A stretch of 64,000 bases of DNA from CAWKEY01 sp963848675. GTDB lineage: Bacteria; Pseudomonadota; Gammaproteobacteria; Methylococcales; Methylomonadaceae. Below, piece after piece: positions 18,104 through 26,491 of the stretch. Each line of letters starts with the position of its first letter. The first letter of the stretch is position 1. The stretch spans positions 62,001 through 126,000 of the forward strand of contig CAWKEY010000044.1 of assembly GCA_963848675.1 (NCBI GenBank), given 5' to 3'. The notes below the pieces were generated by a model, which ran no database searches, was not told where the DNA came from, and saw only the letters and a program-made list of their open reading frames with translations. Position numbers and translations under genes: made by a program.

Positions 18104-19600
18104 ATGTCAGAAATTGAACACGACGAGCAGGAACAGATTAAACAGCGACGCAGCAAATTGAATGAATTGCGCGAAAACGGCATTGCCTTTCCCACCGATT
18201 TCCGCCGCAATGTCGTAGCCGCTGAAGTGCTGGCCGAATATGGCGAAAAATCCAAGGAAGCACTTGAGGAAGAACCGGTTCGCGTCAAAATAGCGGGCCG
18301 CATCATGACCCGCCGCGTGATGGGTAAAGCCAGTTTCTGCCATATCCAGGACATGTCCGGAAAGATGCAGCTGTACGTAACCCGCGATGCGCTGCCTGAA
18401 AATTTTTATAACGAGCAGTTCAAGAAGTGGGACATCGGCGACATTATCGGCGCGGAGGGTGTGTTGTTTATCACCCAGACAGGTGAGCTCAGCGTCAAGG
18501 TCGATGACATCCGTCTGCTGACCAAAGCCTTGCGACCCTTGCCGGAGAAATTTCACGGTATTGCCGATCAGGAAATCAAATACCGGCAGCGTTATCTGGA
18601 TTTGATCATGAGTGAAGCGACACGCAGCACTTTTTTAATGCGTTCCAAAATAGTCGCTTATATTCGCCAGTTTCTGGTGGATCGCCAGTTTCTGGAAGTT
18701 GAAACCCCGATGATGCAGGCCATTCCCGGCGGAGCGACCGCGCGCCCGTTTACCACACATCATAATGCCCTGGATATGGGCCTGTATTTGCGCATTGCTC
18801 CGGAACTGTACTTGAAACGGCTGGTGGTCGGCGGCTTTGAACGGGTTTTTGAAATCAACCGCAATTTCCGTAATGAAGGCCTGTCAACCCGGCATAATCC
18901 GGAATTCACCATGCTGGAGTTTTATCAGGCGTATGCCGAGTACCATGACTTAATGGACTTGACCGAAGCCATGCTGCGCGGTTTGGCCGAAGAAGTGGTC
19001 GGCCAAACCCTGCTCACCTATCAAGGCGAGGAATACGATTTCGGCAAGCCATTTGACAGAATGACCGTGGTTGAGTCGATTTTGCACTTTAACCCCAATT
19101 TAACGCCGGCCGACATCGATAACCGCGAGTCTGCGGCTAAAGTCGCGCAAGGCTTGGGGCTTCCCGTTAAAGACAGCTACGGGCTGGGCAAGATGCAGAT
19201 CGAAATCTTTGAAAAAACTGTCGAGCATCGCTTGATGAATCCGACCTTCATTACCGCTTATCCGGTCGAAGTGTCGCCCTTGGCCAGACGTAATGATGAT
19301 GACCCACATGTGACCGATCGTTTTGAATTCTTTGTTGGCGGCAGGGAAATCGCCAACGGTTTCACCGAGTTGAACGACGCCGAAGACCAAGCGGCGCGCT
19401 TCCAGAAACAGGTCGAAGACAAAGAGGCTGGCGATGATGAAGCCATGCATTTTGATGCCGATTACATCGTCGCGCTTGAACACGGCATGCCGCCGACGGC
19501 GGGCGAGGGTATCGGTATCGACCGCCTGGTGATGCTGTTTACTGATGCCCCATCGATTCGTGATGTGTTGTTGTTCCCCCACATGCGCCCTAAAAACTGA
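18104..19600 (+). CDS. lysS: Lysyl-tRNA synthetase, class II
   Basis: 498 residues. Charges tRNA-Lys. An N-terminal OB-fold anticodon domain (IAGRIMTRRVMGKASFCHIQD) is followed by the class II core: motif 2 FRNEGLSTRHNPEFTMLEFYQ and motif 3 GEGIGIDRLVMLFTDA. The IPGGATARPFTTHHNALDMGLYLRIAPELYLKR stretch is also LysS-typical. It follows prfB by about 100 bases and its stop overlaps the next start by one base. Confidence 0.96.
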   Translation: MSEIEHDEQEQIKQRRSKLNELRENGIAFPTDFRRNVVAAEVLAEYGEKSKEALEEEPVRVKIAGRIMTRRVMGKASFCHIQDMSGKMQLYVTRDALPENFYNEQFKKWDIGDIIGAEGVLFITQTGELSVKVDDIRLLTKALRPLPEKFHGIADQEIKYRQRYLDLIMSEATRSTFLMRSKIVAYIRQFLVDRQFLEVETPMMQAIPGGATARPFTTHHNALDMGLYLRIAPELYLKRLVVGGFERVFEINRNFRNEGLSTRHNPEFTMLEFYQAYAEYHDLMDLTEAMLRGLAEEVVGQTLLTYQGEEYDFGKPFDRMTVVESILHFNPNLTPADIDNRESAAKVAQGLGLPVKDSYGLGKMQIEIFEKTVEHRLMNPTFITAYPVEVSPLARRNDDDPHVTDRFEFFVGGREIANGFTELNDAEDQAARFQKQVEDKEAGDDEAMHFDADYIVALEHGMPPTAGEGIGIDRLVMLFTDAPSIRDVLLFPHMRPKN

Positions 19601-19917
19601 TGGCGTCATCGGGGCTGTATATCGCATTTATATTGGCGGCATTCTTCGCAGCTAATATACCCTGGCTGAGTGAGCGCTTTCTGTTTGTTGTGGCAATGCG
19701 CAAAAGTGCCTGGCTGCGCTGGCTGGAATGGCTGTTGCTGTATGTGTTGATCGGGCTTTTGTCTGTGGGTCTGGAATACAAGGTGACCGGTGTAAGGCAG
19801 TCGCAGGACTGGGAATTTTATGTCGTTACCCTGTCATTATTCATGGTGTTTGCATTACCCGGTTTTATCTACCATTATGATCTGAAAAAGCTGTTGCAAC
19901 CCGCCAAGCAAGAATAA
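19600..19917 (+). CDS. DUF2818-type membrane protein
   Basis: 105 residues with three hydrophobic segments (about 6-24, 41-59 and 77-95) and no catalytic motif. Its layout, including NIPWLSERFLF and a C-terminal PGFIYHYDLKK, resembles the DUF2818 family of small proteobacterial membrane proteins of unknown function. The ATG overlaps the lysS stop, so it is likely translated from the same mRNA. Confidence 0.7.
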   Translation: MASSGLYIAFILAAFFAANIPWLSERFLFVVAMRKSAWLRWLEWLLLYVLIGLLSVGLEYKVTGVRQSQDWEFYVVTLSLFMVFALPGFIYHYDLKKLLQPAKQE

Positions 19918-19950
19918 GCCCGTACCTGACATACACCGGAGATTGACGTC

Positions 19951-20517
19951 ATGACACGAGCCGCTCACCGCCTTGCTACTTACGAAGACCTGTTCGATTT
20001 GCCCGATAACGTCATTGGCGAGGTTATTCATGGACAACTGATAACTCAGCCAAGGCCGGCACCCAGGCATGCCCGCGCTACATCGGTTATTGGCGGTGAT
20101 CTTATGTCGCCTTATGATCATGGCCGTGGCGGTCCCGGCGGCTGGTGGATACTTTTTGAGCCTGAATTGCATTTGAACCAGCACATTCTGGCGCCTGATC
20201 TGGCGGGCTGGCGGCGTGAGCGCTTGCCGGCTTTGCCTGACGACGCTTATTTCAGTCTCGCTCCCGATTGGGTGTGCGAAGTCATATCGCAGGACACGGC
20301 GCGCATCGATCGAGCGGTAAAGATGCCGATTTATGCCGAACAGGGGGTCAACTGGCTATGGATGGTTGATCCCGATTGCATAACGCTGGAAGTGTATCGC
20401 TTGCATGAACAGCATTGGCTGCTTGAACACACCTGGCAACAAGACGACGAAGTGCAAGCGCCGCCGTTCGCAGGAATTACCCTGGTTTTGGCGGATTTAT
20501 GGGCGACTACGGGCTGA
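19951..20517 (+). CDS. Uma2-family (DUF820) endonuclease-like protein
   Basis: 188 residues. Uma2 pattern: ATYEDLFDLPDNVIGEVIHG at the N-terminus, LAPDLAGWRRERLP, CEVISQDTARIDRAVK and YAEQGVNWLWMVDP. The Asp, Glu/Gln and Lys positions of a PD-(D/E)xK-like site can be followed. It is only a distant relative of the other Uma2 gene in this window at 13153. Function unknown; a 33-base gap separates it from the DUF2818 gene. Confidence 0.85.
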   Translation: MTRAAHRLATYEDLFDLPDNVIGEVIHGQLITQPRPAPRHARATSVIGGDLMSPYDHGRGGPGGWWILFEPELHLNQHILAPDLAGWRRERLPALPDDAYFSLAPDWVCEVISQDTARIDRAVKMPIYAEQGVNWLWMVDPDCITLEVYRLHEQHWLLEHTWQQDDEVQAPPFAGITLVLADLWATTG

Positions 20518-20541
20518 TTGGCCGTTCTTGGCAGCCCGTCA

Positions 20542-21306
20542 TCAAAACATATCCTTACGTTTTCTTACTTCAGTAAAAACCGCTAATGCCGCTTGAACCG
20601 TGCAATTCAGCGCGGCATTGAAAGCGGGGACATCCGCTCTAAAAAACGGATTCGTGGCCTGTTCCTGTGCAATGGTAGAAGGCACGGTAGGCTTGTTATC
20701 AGCCCGAAGCTGCTGAACTTCCAGCATGCGCGCCTGTAGTGCCGGATTATTCGGCTCCAGGGTTAAGGCAAAACGGCCGTTCGTCAGCGTGTATTCATGT
20801 GCACAATAAATACGCGTTTCAGGCGGCAGCGCTCTCAGTGCCTGCAGCGAGTGCCACAGCTGCGCAGCCGACCCCTCAAACAGCCTGCCGCAACCCATCA
20901 CAAACAAGGTATCGCCGCAGAAAAGTACCTGCTCTTCGGCTGCATAATAAACGATATGCCCGCTGGTATGGCCCGGTGTGGCCATGACTTTAAAGCCTAC
21001 TTGGCCGAGCATAACTGTTTCACCCTCCGACACAGCCACATCAATCCCCGGAATACGCTGCCGGTCTGCCAAAGCTCCCACAATCTTGCAGCCGGTTTTT
21101 TGCTTCAACTCCAGATTGCCGCCTACATGATCGCCATGGTGGTGAGTATTGAGAATGTAGGTGAGGCGCCAGCCTTTTTTATCAAGCACCTCCAGAACCG
21201 GCCCGGCTACAGCCGGATCGACAACGGCGGTCTCTCCTGAAATAGGCTCGTGAAGCAGATAAATGTAATTATCGTTGAGGACGGGGAGCTGGATTATTTC
21301 TAGCAT
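20542..21306 (-). CDS. gloB: Hydroxyacylglutathione hydrolase (glyoxalase II)
   Basis: 254 residues. Hydrolyses S-lactoylglutathione to lactate and glutathione, the second step of methylglyoxal detoxification. The metallo-beta-lactamase metal site is THHHGDHVGGN (about residue 53), followed by ATPGHTSGHIVYY, LFCGDTLFVMGCGRLFEG and CAHEYTLTN. C-terminal HAGH domain NPFFRADVPAF is present. Minus strand, converging with the Uma2 gene. Confidence 0.95.
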   Translation of the reverse strand: MLEIIQLPVLNDNYIYLLHEPISGETAVVDPAVAGPVLEVLDKKGWRLTYILNTHHHGDHVGGNLELKQKTGCKIVGALADRQRIPGIDVAVSEGETVMLGQVGFKVMATPGHTSGHIVYYAAEEQVLFCGDTLFVMGCGRLFEGSAAQLWHSLQALRALPPETRIYCAHEYTLTNGRFALTLEPNNPALQARMLEVQQLRADNKPTVPSTIAQEQATNPFFRADVPAFNAALNCTVQAALAVFTEVRKRKDMF

Positions 21307-21420
21307 GGTTATTTAAGGCTTGAAGGCTTAAGCAAGTACGCTGATACACCGATGTTTCTAGCATACAGACGGCTCCATGTGAATAGAAATTGTCGCTATT
21401 CTGAAATAGCGGCTCAAGTT

Positions 21421-21921
21421 TTAACTGTCCTGACTCGAATTATAGTGACCGCGCAATAATGTCAAAGCCAGATCATGATCCAAGGGTTTAATGATAACCT
21501 CGCTGACGCCTTTAATGCCAAGCTTTTTAGCGGCTGCATAAGATAAGTCCATGCCTCTTTTACCGTAATAAGGTCCCCGGTCATTAATGCGAACGATAAT
21601 ACTATGATGATTCTTTGGATTAGTGACCTTGGCGTAAGATAAAAGCGGCAGGGTTTTGTGGGCGGCGGTCATTGCGTACATGTTGAATGGTTGCCCGCTG
21701 GCCGTTTTTTTGCCGTGAAACTGTGCGCCATACCAGGAAGCAGTTGTGCGGTTAACAGTTTTTGCCCTGCTGACTAGCCTATTGGCATTGTGTTTTTTGC
21801 TTGTAGAGTGCTTGGATATCTTATGAAGGGCGGCGTGTCCGGCTGCGGCAACGGTTTCGATGGGAGTGATAAAATAACTGAATATTACAAAGACAGGAAT
21901 TGCCAGTATGATTTTATTCAT
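21421..21921 (-). CDS. RlpA-like secreted double-psi beta-barrel protein
   Basis: 166 residues: a signal peptide (residues 1-25), a basic linker, and a DPBB domain with RTTASWYGAQFHGKKTASGQ, NMYAMTAAHKTLPL and VRINDRGPYYGKRGMDLSYAAAKKLG. This matches RlpA, a septal lytic transglycosylase acting on denuded peptidoglycan. It lacks a lipobox and the SPOR domain of E. coli RlpA, so it is a short form; soluble periplasmic location is inferred. Confidence 0.85.
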   Translation of the reverse strand: MNKIILAIPVFVIFSYFITPIETVAAAGHAALHKISKHSTSKKHNANRLVSRAKTVNRTTASWYGAQFHGKKTASGQPFNMYAMTAAHKTLPLLSYAKVTNPKNHHSIIVRINDRGPYYGKRGMDLSYAAAKKLGIKGVSEVIIKPLDHDLALTLLRGHYNSSQDS

Positions 21922-22149
21922 AAGGTAGCGCCTTTATTGGTGGGGACAGGTAGACTTTACTGTGCAAGTCTTAAAGAAAACTTAACCGATCGTCGATTCC
22001 GAACTCGCCAAGTAATTGACTTTTTTGTTCGAGGCGGTTTTTGTCCAAAAAAGCCATTTTAAATGGGGCTTGAGGTGCTGTGGAATGGTTATGCCGGGCT
22101 TTACATGATCGTTCGCATGAAAAGCATGTTGGTATGGAAAGCGGGCGAG

Positions 22150-22335
22150 CTCGGTAGGTTGGATTGGCGACTGCATGGACAGATAGTTGCCCCCTGCAAT
22201 ATCAGCATTCTCCACATCCATGTGAGTTATGCAGGAGATAGGGCAATGCCGGGAGCAATCGCCGAATTCGATGACGCTTAACAAATCGACGCATTGAATG
22301 TTGGGCTTTGCTATTGCTCTGCCCAATCTACCAGG
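22150..22335. repeat. MITE-like palindromic element
   Basis: The stretch 21922-22354 has no gene I can support. Most of it is this element, with terminal arms GGTAGGTTGGATTGGCGACT at the left and the near complement TTGCTCTGCCCAATCTACC at the right. Its ends resemble those of the element at 15501-15629. Confidence 0.6.
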
Positions 22336-22354
22336 CTGCCTGACCTTGCTAAAT

Positions 22355-22700
22355 TTAACCAAAAGTGGAGCCGTTCCAGCCCCAGAACTCAGCCGGACAA
22401 TTGCTGAATTCGATAAATCCGTTCGGCAGTCAGCGGCAAAGTAGCCGTTAACAGATTGCTTATCAATGCGGACAGAGCCTTTGCTTGTGTAGCGCTTAAT
22501 CCGATGCTCTTACATTCCAGATAAGCCAGCGGCTGATTACCGCCGCCGAATAGCATGGCTTTGCCGCCAGCTAATTCGACCATCACATAACGCTCCGGCT
22601 TACCGGTTTCTTTGGCGAGTAGCTGTGAAAGTTCGCTGAGCAGTTGTTCGGATTGGCTTTGATCGATAGTAACGTTAGTGCTGAGTTTTAAGAAAGGTAT
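22355..22700 (-). pseudogene. MIF/tautomerase-family gene, start codon lost and frameshifted
   Basis: Read from 22700 on the minus strand, the sequence gives (ATA)-PFLKLSTNVTIDQ ... KPERYVMVELAGGKAMLFGG ... AYLECKSIGL, the phenylpyruvate tautomerase/MIF family, with the catalytic N-terminal Pro in place. The start codon is ATA instead of ATG although GAGGA stands at the proper distance. At about 22420 the frame AERIY continues to a premature stop at 22389, whereas the next frame reads IEFSNCPAEFWGWNGSTFG to a stop at 22355. A two-base deletion explains this; restored, the protein would be about 115 residues, the family length. Confidence 0.82.
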
Positions 22701-22839
22701 GTTGTGTTCCTCAAAATAAAGTGAAGATTAAGCAGGAAAAATTCAGTAATCTCAAGTTAGTAGGATGACGCTACTCTACCTACCACCTTGATGAATCCAT
22801 ACTTTTGGTTATAAACAATGGGCAAAAAACCTGTCCACT

Positions 22840-23136
22840 CTATCTGGCTTCAAGAGCCTTATGAAGTCGATTTGGGTTACGTCTGCAATCAAGAATGCGG
22901 AAGACAATAGCCTTGCCATCTGTGATCTTATAATAGATCGCATAAGGAAATCGTTTTGCTAGCAGTCGATGAAATCCGAAATGAACTGAATGAATGCCCG
23001 CATAGAGGGCCAATGAATCTATGTCAGCAAAAAGACTGTCGAAAAAATAGTCGCCAACACCGGCTTCCTGGCGATCATAGAATCTCCGACTGGCAGCGAG
23101 GTCTTCCATGGCTGATCGGAGAACTTGGACTTTCAT
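22840..23136 (-). CDS. ParE/RelE-family toxin
   Basis: 98 residues from the ATG at 23136, which overlaps the stop of the antitoxin gene in an ATGA. The RelE/ParE fold pattern is visible: MKVQVLRSAMEDLAASRRFYDRQ, then FHRLLAKRFPYAIYYKI and VFRILDCRRNP, with the conserved Arg/Tyr region. Such toxins poison gyrase or cleave mRNA; the choice cannot be made from sequence. It pairs with the gene just upstream. Confidence 0.87.
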   Translation of the reverse strand: MKVQVLRSAMEDLAASRRFYDRQEAGVGDYFFDSLFADIDSLALYAGIHSVHFGFHRLLAKRFPYAIYYKITDGKAIVFRILDCRRNPNRLHKALEAR

Positions 23137-23348
23137 TCGAACTGCGAACGCAATTCTTTCTTGGCTTGTTGCCAATCCAAAACTTCGATACTACCAGCCT
23201 GAAATTTTTCCTCGGTTTCTTTGAGTTCTGTTTCATGCCAAGAAAGGCTTGGAAGGCTGCTTTCGTCACCTACCAAATCACTCCAAAGCGCCTCAATAAT
23301 CTTAAGTTTTTCGACGGCGGACAAGTTATGAAGTTCGGTTATGTTCAT
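23133..23348 (-). CDS. Addiction-module antitoxin (CHP02574 type)
   Basis: 71 residues. The helical sequence LSAVEKLKIIEALWSDL, then LSWHETELKETEEKFQAGS and a final DWQQAKKELR, fits the short antitoxins of the TIGR02574 family that pair with ParE-type toxins. The stop overlaps the toxin start by 4 bases. Its first 23 bases overlap the 3' end of the PIN gene. Confidence 0.83.
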   Translation of the reverse strand: MNITELHNLSAVEKLKIIEALWSDLVGDESSLPSLSWHETELKETEEKFQAGSIEVLDWQQAKKELRSQFE

Positions 23349-23922
23349 AATAAGGAAGTACCTGTTGTCGTGATTGATTGTTTAGAAATGTTGGGCAAAG
23401 ATAAAGCTGTTGCCCAACCTGGCTAGAACTCACTGTGGTGCTGGTTCCGCCATGAGATTCCACCCGAAGGCCTTCGGTTCTCGCCGCGTCAGCAAGCTCT
23501 CTGTCTGCGGTTACGAGAATCGTCGAGGATTCGTTTACTAAGACAGAGAAGTAGCCTTTCTTGACACTCAGGATTTGAAAAGCATCGGAGAGATCGAGTT
23601 GGCTCCGTTGGGCGATCTCCTTTGCCTGCGCAAAGGTGGTCAATTCTGTGAAGTTCAGATCTTTGACCCTAGAAGAAGACGCTCCGTACCAGGCGGTTAG
23701 TTGGAATGCGGCATCAAGGTATTCGTCGATTGTTAGTTGACTCTTGTGTTTCCACTTTCCTTTGAGTACGTTCATTGCTTCGTAGAAGCAGAATGGAGTC
23801 GTGTATTTAGTAGCGCGACTTCTGAAGTACTCGCGAGCGACATCGGAGCATGGCTCATCGCTGTAAATCTTAGCGAGCGCTGATGCATCGAAAAAGTCGG
23901 CCCGTGCGGCGCGGCTGTTCAT
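23326..23922 (-). CDS. PIN-domain ribonuclease-like protein
   Basis: 198 residues. The four acidic PIN positions can be traced: DFFDASALAKIY (Asp about residue 12), FYEAMNVLKG (Glu about 43), LDLSDAFQI (Asp about 110) and LVTADRELADAA (Asp about 139). PIN proteins are Mg-dependent RNases, often VapC toxins. No VapB-like antitoxin is visible directly upstream. The last 40 residues look unrelated to a PIN fold and run into the next gene, so the 3' end may be rearranged. Confidence 0.75.
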   Translation of the reverse strand: MNSRAARADFFDASALAKIYSDEPCSDVAREYFRSRATKYTTPFCFYEAMNVLKGKWKHKSQLTIDEYLDAAFQLTAWYGASSSRVKDLNFTELTTFAQAKEIAQRSQLDLSDAFQILSVKKGYFSVLVNESSTILVTADRELADAARTEGLRVESHGGTSTTVSSSQVGQQLYLCPTFLNNQSRQQVLPYYEHNRTS

Positions 23923-24021
23923 TGGTTAGCGGTAACTGGCCTGCTGGAGGCAGTTCCGGTTGACCGAAAGGTTAGATTGCATCATTTGATTCATTGTGTT
24001 TGTAGTATTTTCCTGTGCCAG

Positions 24022-24249
24022 TCAATCGCTCGTAAGCATCGTTCGCAGCGTCATATTCTTTTTCGTACCATCGCGTGACAAGAAAAAAAAGATGATGATG
24101 CCTACGACTATAGCCAAAACCCATGTGTCATATTTCAGATAGAGAAGAAATGCAAACGGGCCAGCTACGGCCCACCGTAGCTCTTCAGCGACACTTAATT
24201 TAGCTGTCGCGATATCGCAGCGTCTTTCGACTTCTAACTTAGTGTCCAT
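24022..24249 (-). CDS. Small single-span membrane protein, unknown
   Basis: 75 residues. A charged N-terminus (MDTKLEVERRCDIATAK) is followed by one or two hydrophobic segments (about 27-41 and 43-58, rich in Val/Ile/Phe) and a short basic tail. I recognise no family. It lies upstream of the PIN gene on the same strand with a 99-base gap. It could be a real small gene of the accessory zone or a chance ORF. Confidence 0.4.
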   Translation of the reverse strand: MDTKLEVERRCDIATAKLSVAEELRWAVAGPFAFLLYLKYDTWVLAIVVGIIIFFFLSRDGTKKNMTLRTMLTSD

Positions 24250-24658
24250 AGTTTTCCTCGATGTGGCCTAACGTAATATATACGATATTAATTGTCTTAT
24301 AAAAAACCTATTTTGTCTTATATTTCTCATAAACCCATCCAAGTAATTGTTTTTATTGAAACAAGTACAAAGCAATAGGACTTGGCGTCCAAGCAAATAC
24401 GATGCTATCACCTCCCTAAAAAAGAATCGTTAAATCGTGTGCAAGACGGCAATTAACAATAGCCCATGACCAGAATGAGTAAGGTTGAGCAGCCTCATTC
24501 AAGCATGTGTTTTTTTTGAACTTTATCACTAGAACTAACTATGACATGGCCTTATCACGTCAGTATATGCTTGATAATGAATCCACCAATACCCACACGC
24601 TGGAACTACGGATTGTCAGCCATTAATGCCCTGAGGAGATCAATTTGTTGGCGGCTGT
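24250..24658. other. Non-coding A/T-rich stretch with direct repeats
   Basis: No gene is supported in these 409 bases. Near its left end TTGTCTTATA occurs at 24292 and again at 24313, exactly 21 bases apart, with a looser copy (TTCTCATAA) after it. Such helically phased repeats suit an operator or a recombinase-binding site. The rest shows nothing I can name. Confidence 0.5.
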
Positions 24659-25147
24659 TTACACCCACTGGTTATCACGGGTTTCGCGCATCAGGTATAC
24701 AGCAAGCAGACTGATAGCCGCAGCCAATGAGATATAGCCGCCGACCCAGGCCAGTCCGCCCTCGGTGACCAGCCTTTGTGCGATATAGGGTGCAAACGAA
24801 GCGCCTAGTATGCCGCCCAGATTATAGGCAGTTCCGGCGCCGGTATAGCGTAACTCGGAGGGAAACAGCTCCGGCAGCAAGGCGCCCATGGGCTCGAAGG
24901 TGGCGCCCATTAGCAACAGCTCCAAGGACAGGAAAGCGGTAATCATCAACGACGATCCGCTTTCCAGCATCGGCTTTAATAGAAAGCCAGACAGCAATTC
25001 GGCGCTATCGGCGACAAGAAAAACAGGTCGTCGTCCGAAACGATCACCCGCCCAGGCGGACAGCGGCGTGGCGGCAGCCATAAACAGAACCGCCACACAC
25101 AACATGCCAAGAAACTGTTGGCTGAAGCGTGACGGGGTTTGCAACCC
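24659..25147 (-). pseudogene. MFS transporter, C-terminal remnant cut by a group II intron
   Basis: About 163 residues of the C-terminal half of a major facilitator of the metabolite:H+ symporter (MHS) type: a loop motif WAGDRFGRRPVFLVAD, then membrane segments and the block PELFPSELRYTGAGTAYNLGG typical of that subfamily. The coding sequence stops abruptly at 25147, where the intron begins. The N-terminal half is not found on the far side of the mobile block (after about 29.7 kb), so it was lost. Substrate unknown. Confidence 0.8.
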
Positions 25148-26491
25148 GTGCGACAAGCGAAGCTTGTCATTTCTTGCAAGGTGAAAGGCCTTTCCTGGAA
25201 TTCAAAGGAATGAGTTCATAAGGCCTAACCAGCCAGCAGTATCGAGTGTTGCGTCTCCGGCGGAACGTTGCTAACGGTTACGACTGTGGCAAATGTGAAC
25301 AAAGGTCAGGCGAAGCGTACACAGATAACTATGTAGGTCACAGGGGAGCTGCACATCCCTGAAGCTGTAATTAGCATCGTTAAAACGAGAACGCAAATGG
25401 CGACGTTATGGGTTGAACGGAAGCCTATACAAAAGAATCGGTTTGGTGAGATTCTGGAGGATTTGCCGGTGTTGTAAGGCGTGACATGTTTTTGAATGAT
25501 GTGACAGGTTGTGTGAGCCCCATTCCGTTCCTGGTAACAAGATAAGGTATGCGGATATTGAGCCACAAAAGGGGAAACCTGGAAACAGAAGTAACCGAAA
25601 CCTAAGTTTTGTTGTCGTCAGGTAAGCCTGCCCAACCAAAAGAAGGAGGGCTGGATGGATTGGGAGTCAGATTCGCTCATAGTGTGCGCTGGGCAGCGCA
25701 TTAATCAGGAGGGTTAAAGTCCCTCTGGCATTCTGATAAGGAGTGCTATATCCAAAAGCGGGGGTAATGCCTTGCTAGCCGGGGTATACAGATAAGGAGA
25801 AGCCTAAACGGGCACGAAGCTGGAAACGGTGGACATAGCCAAGGTTGAGCCTAAGTCGGGTGTACTGTTGAAAGACAACCGGAGGACAGGGTGTCCACCG
25901 CGAGGTGGAATCCGAAGGGTTTGAGGAGAAACACCGGGCCGTAATCGAAGAGGCGACTCTATAGATGAACCGGTCGGCCAAAGATGGGGCAAGGTCGAGC
26001 CTGCACTATGGAGGCGAAGGCGTTCTTATCCACCCATCGAACCAAGGTGTGTGCGGATGGCACGGTGTGGAAGATTAATACGTGACCCCAGGAGAACTCA
26101 TAGAATTTTCAGGTGGCGCTGAGATAAGTGAACCTATAAGCAAACACGAAATGGTGAACGATGTTCTATGAGTAGTCGGACGACTGAATAGTACCTGAAG
26201 CGTTATGAAAATAAGGTGACCATGAAAATGGCAGCAGAGTGTGCTGGGGAAGGCGGTCGGCAAGGTGGTTGGACAAAGACAAGTAATCTAAAGAGTAAAG
26301 TTTATGGCAAGGAACAGTTCCTTAAGTGAAAAACCCCTAGGCGATGAACCGAGGAGATTAGTGCATTGGCTGAATCCAACAGGAGAAAAGAAGGTTCACT
26401 CATTAGCAATACCTTCGCCAAACGGTAAGCATGATTCTTTGCTAATGGGACAAAACATAGATGCCCAGAAAAGGTAGAATACAGGAACCTT

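Noticed and set aside
21982..22362. 126-residue minus-strand ORF
   Set aside because: It is the read-through of a palindromic element and the end of the broken tautomerase gene; no domain or ribosome-binding site.
23924..23977. attC-like integron recombination site between the PIN gene and the small membrane gene
   Set aside because: There is an inner stem (AACTGGCC / GGCAGTT), but both outer boxes are GTTAG in the same orientation, not the inverse pair an attC needs, and no integrase gene is near.
25775..26263. Several 60-70 residue minus-strand ORFs
   Set aside because: They lie in the structured RNA part of the group II intron and have no coding character.
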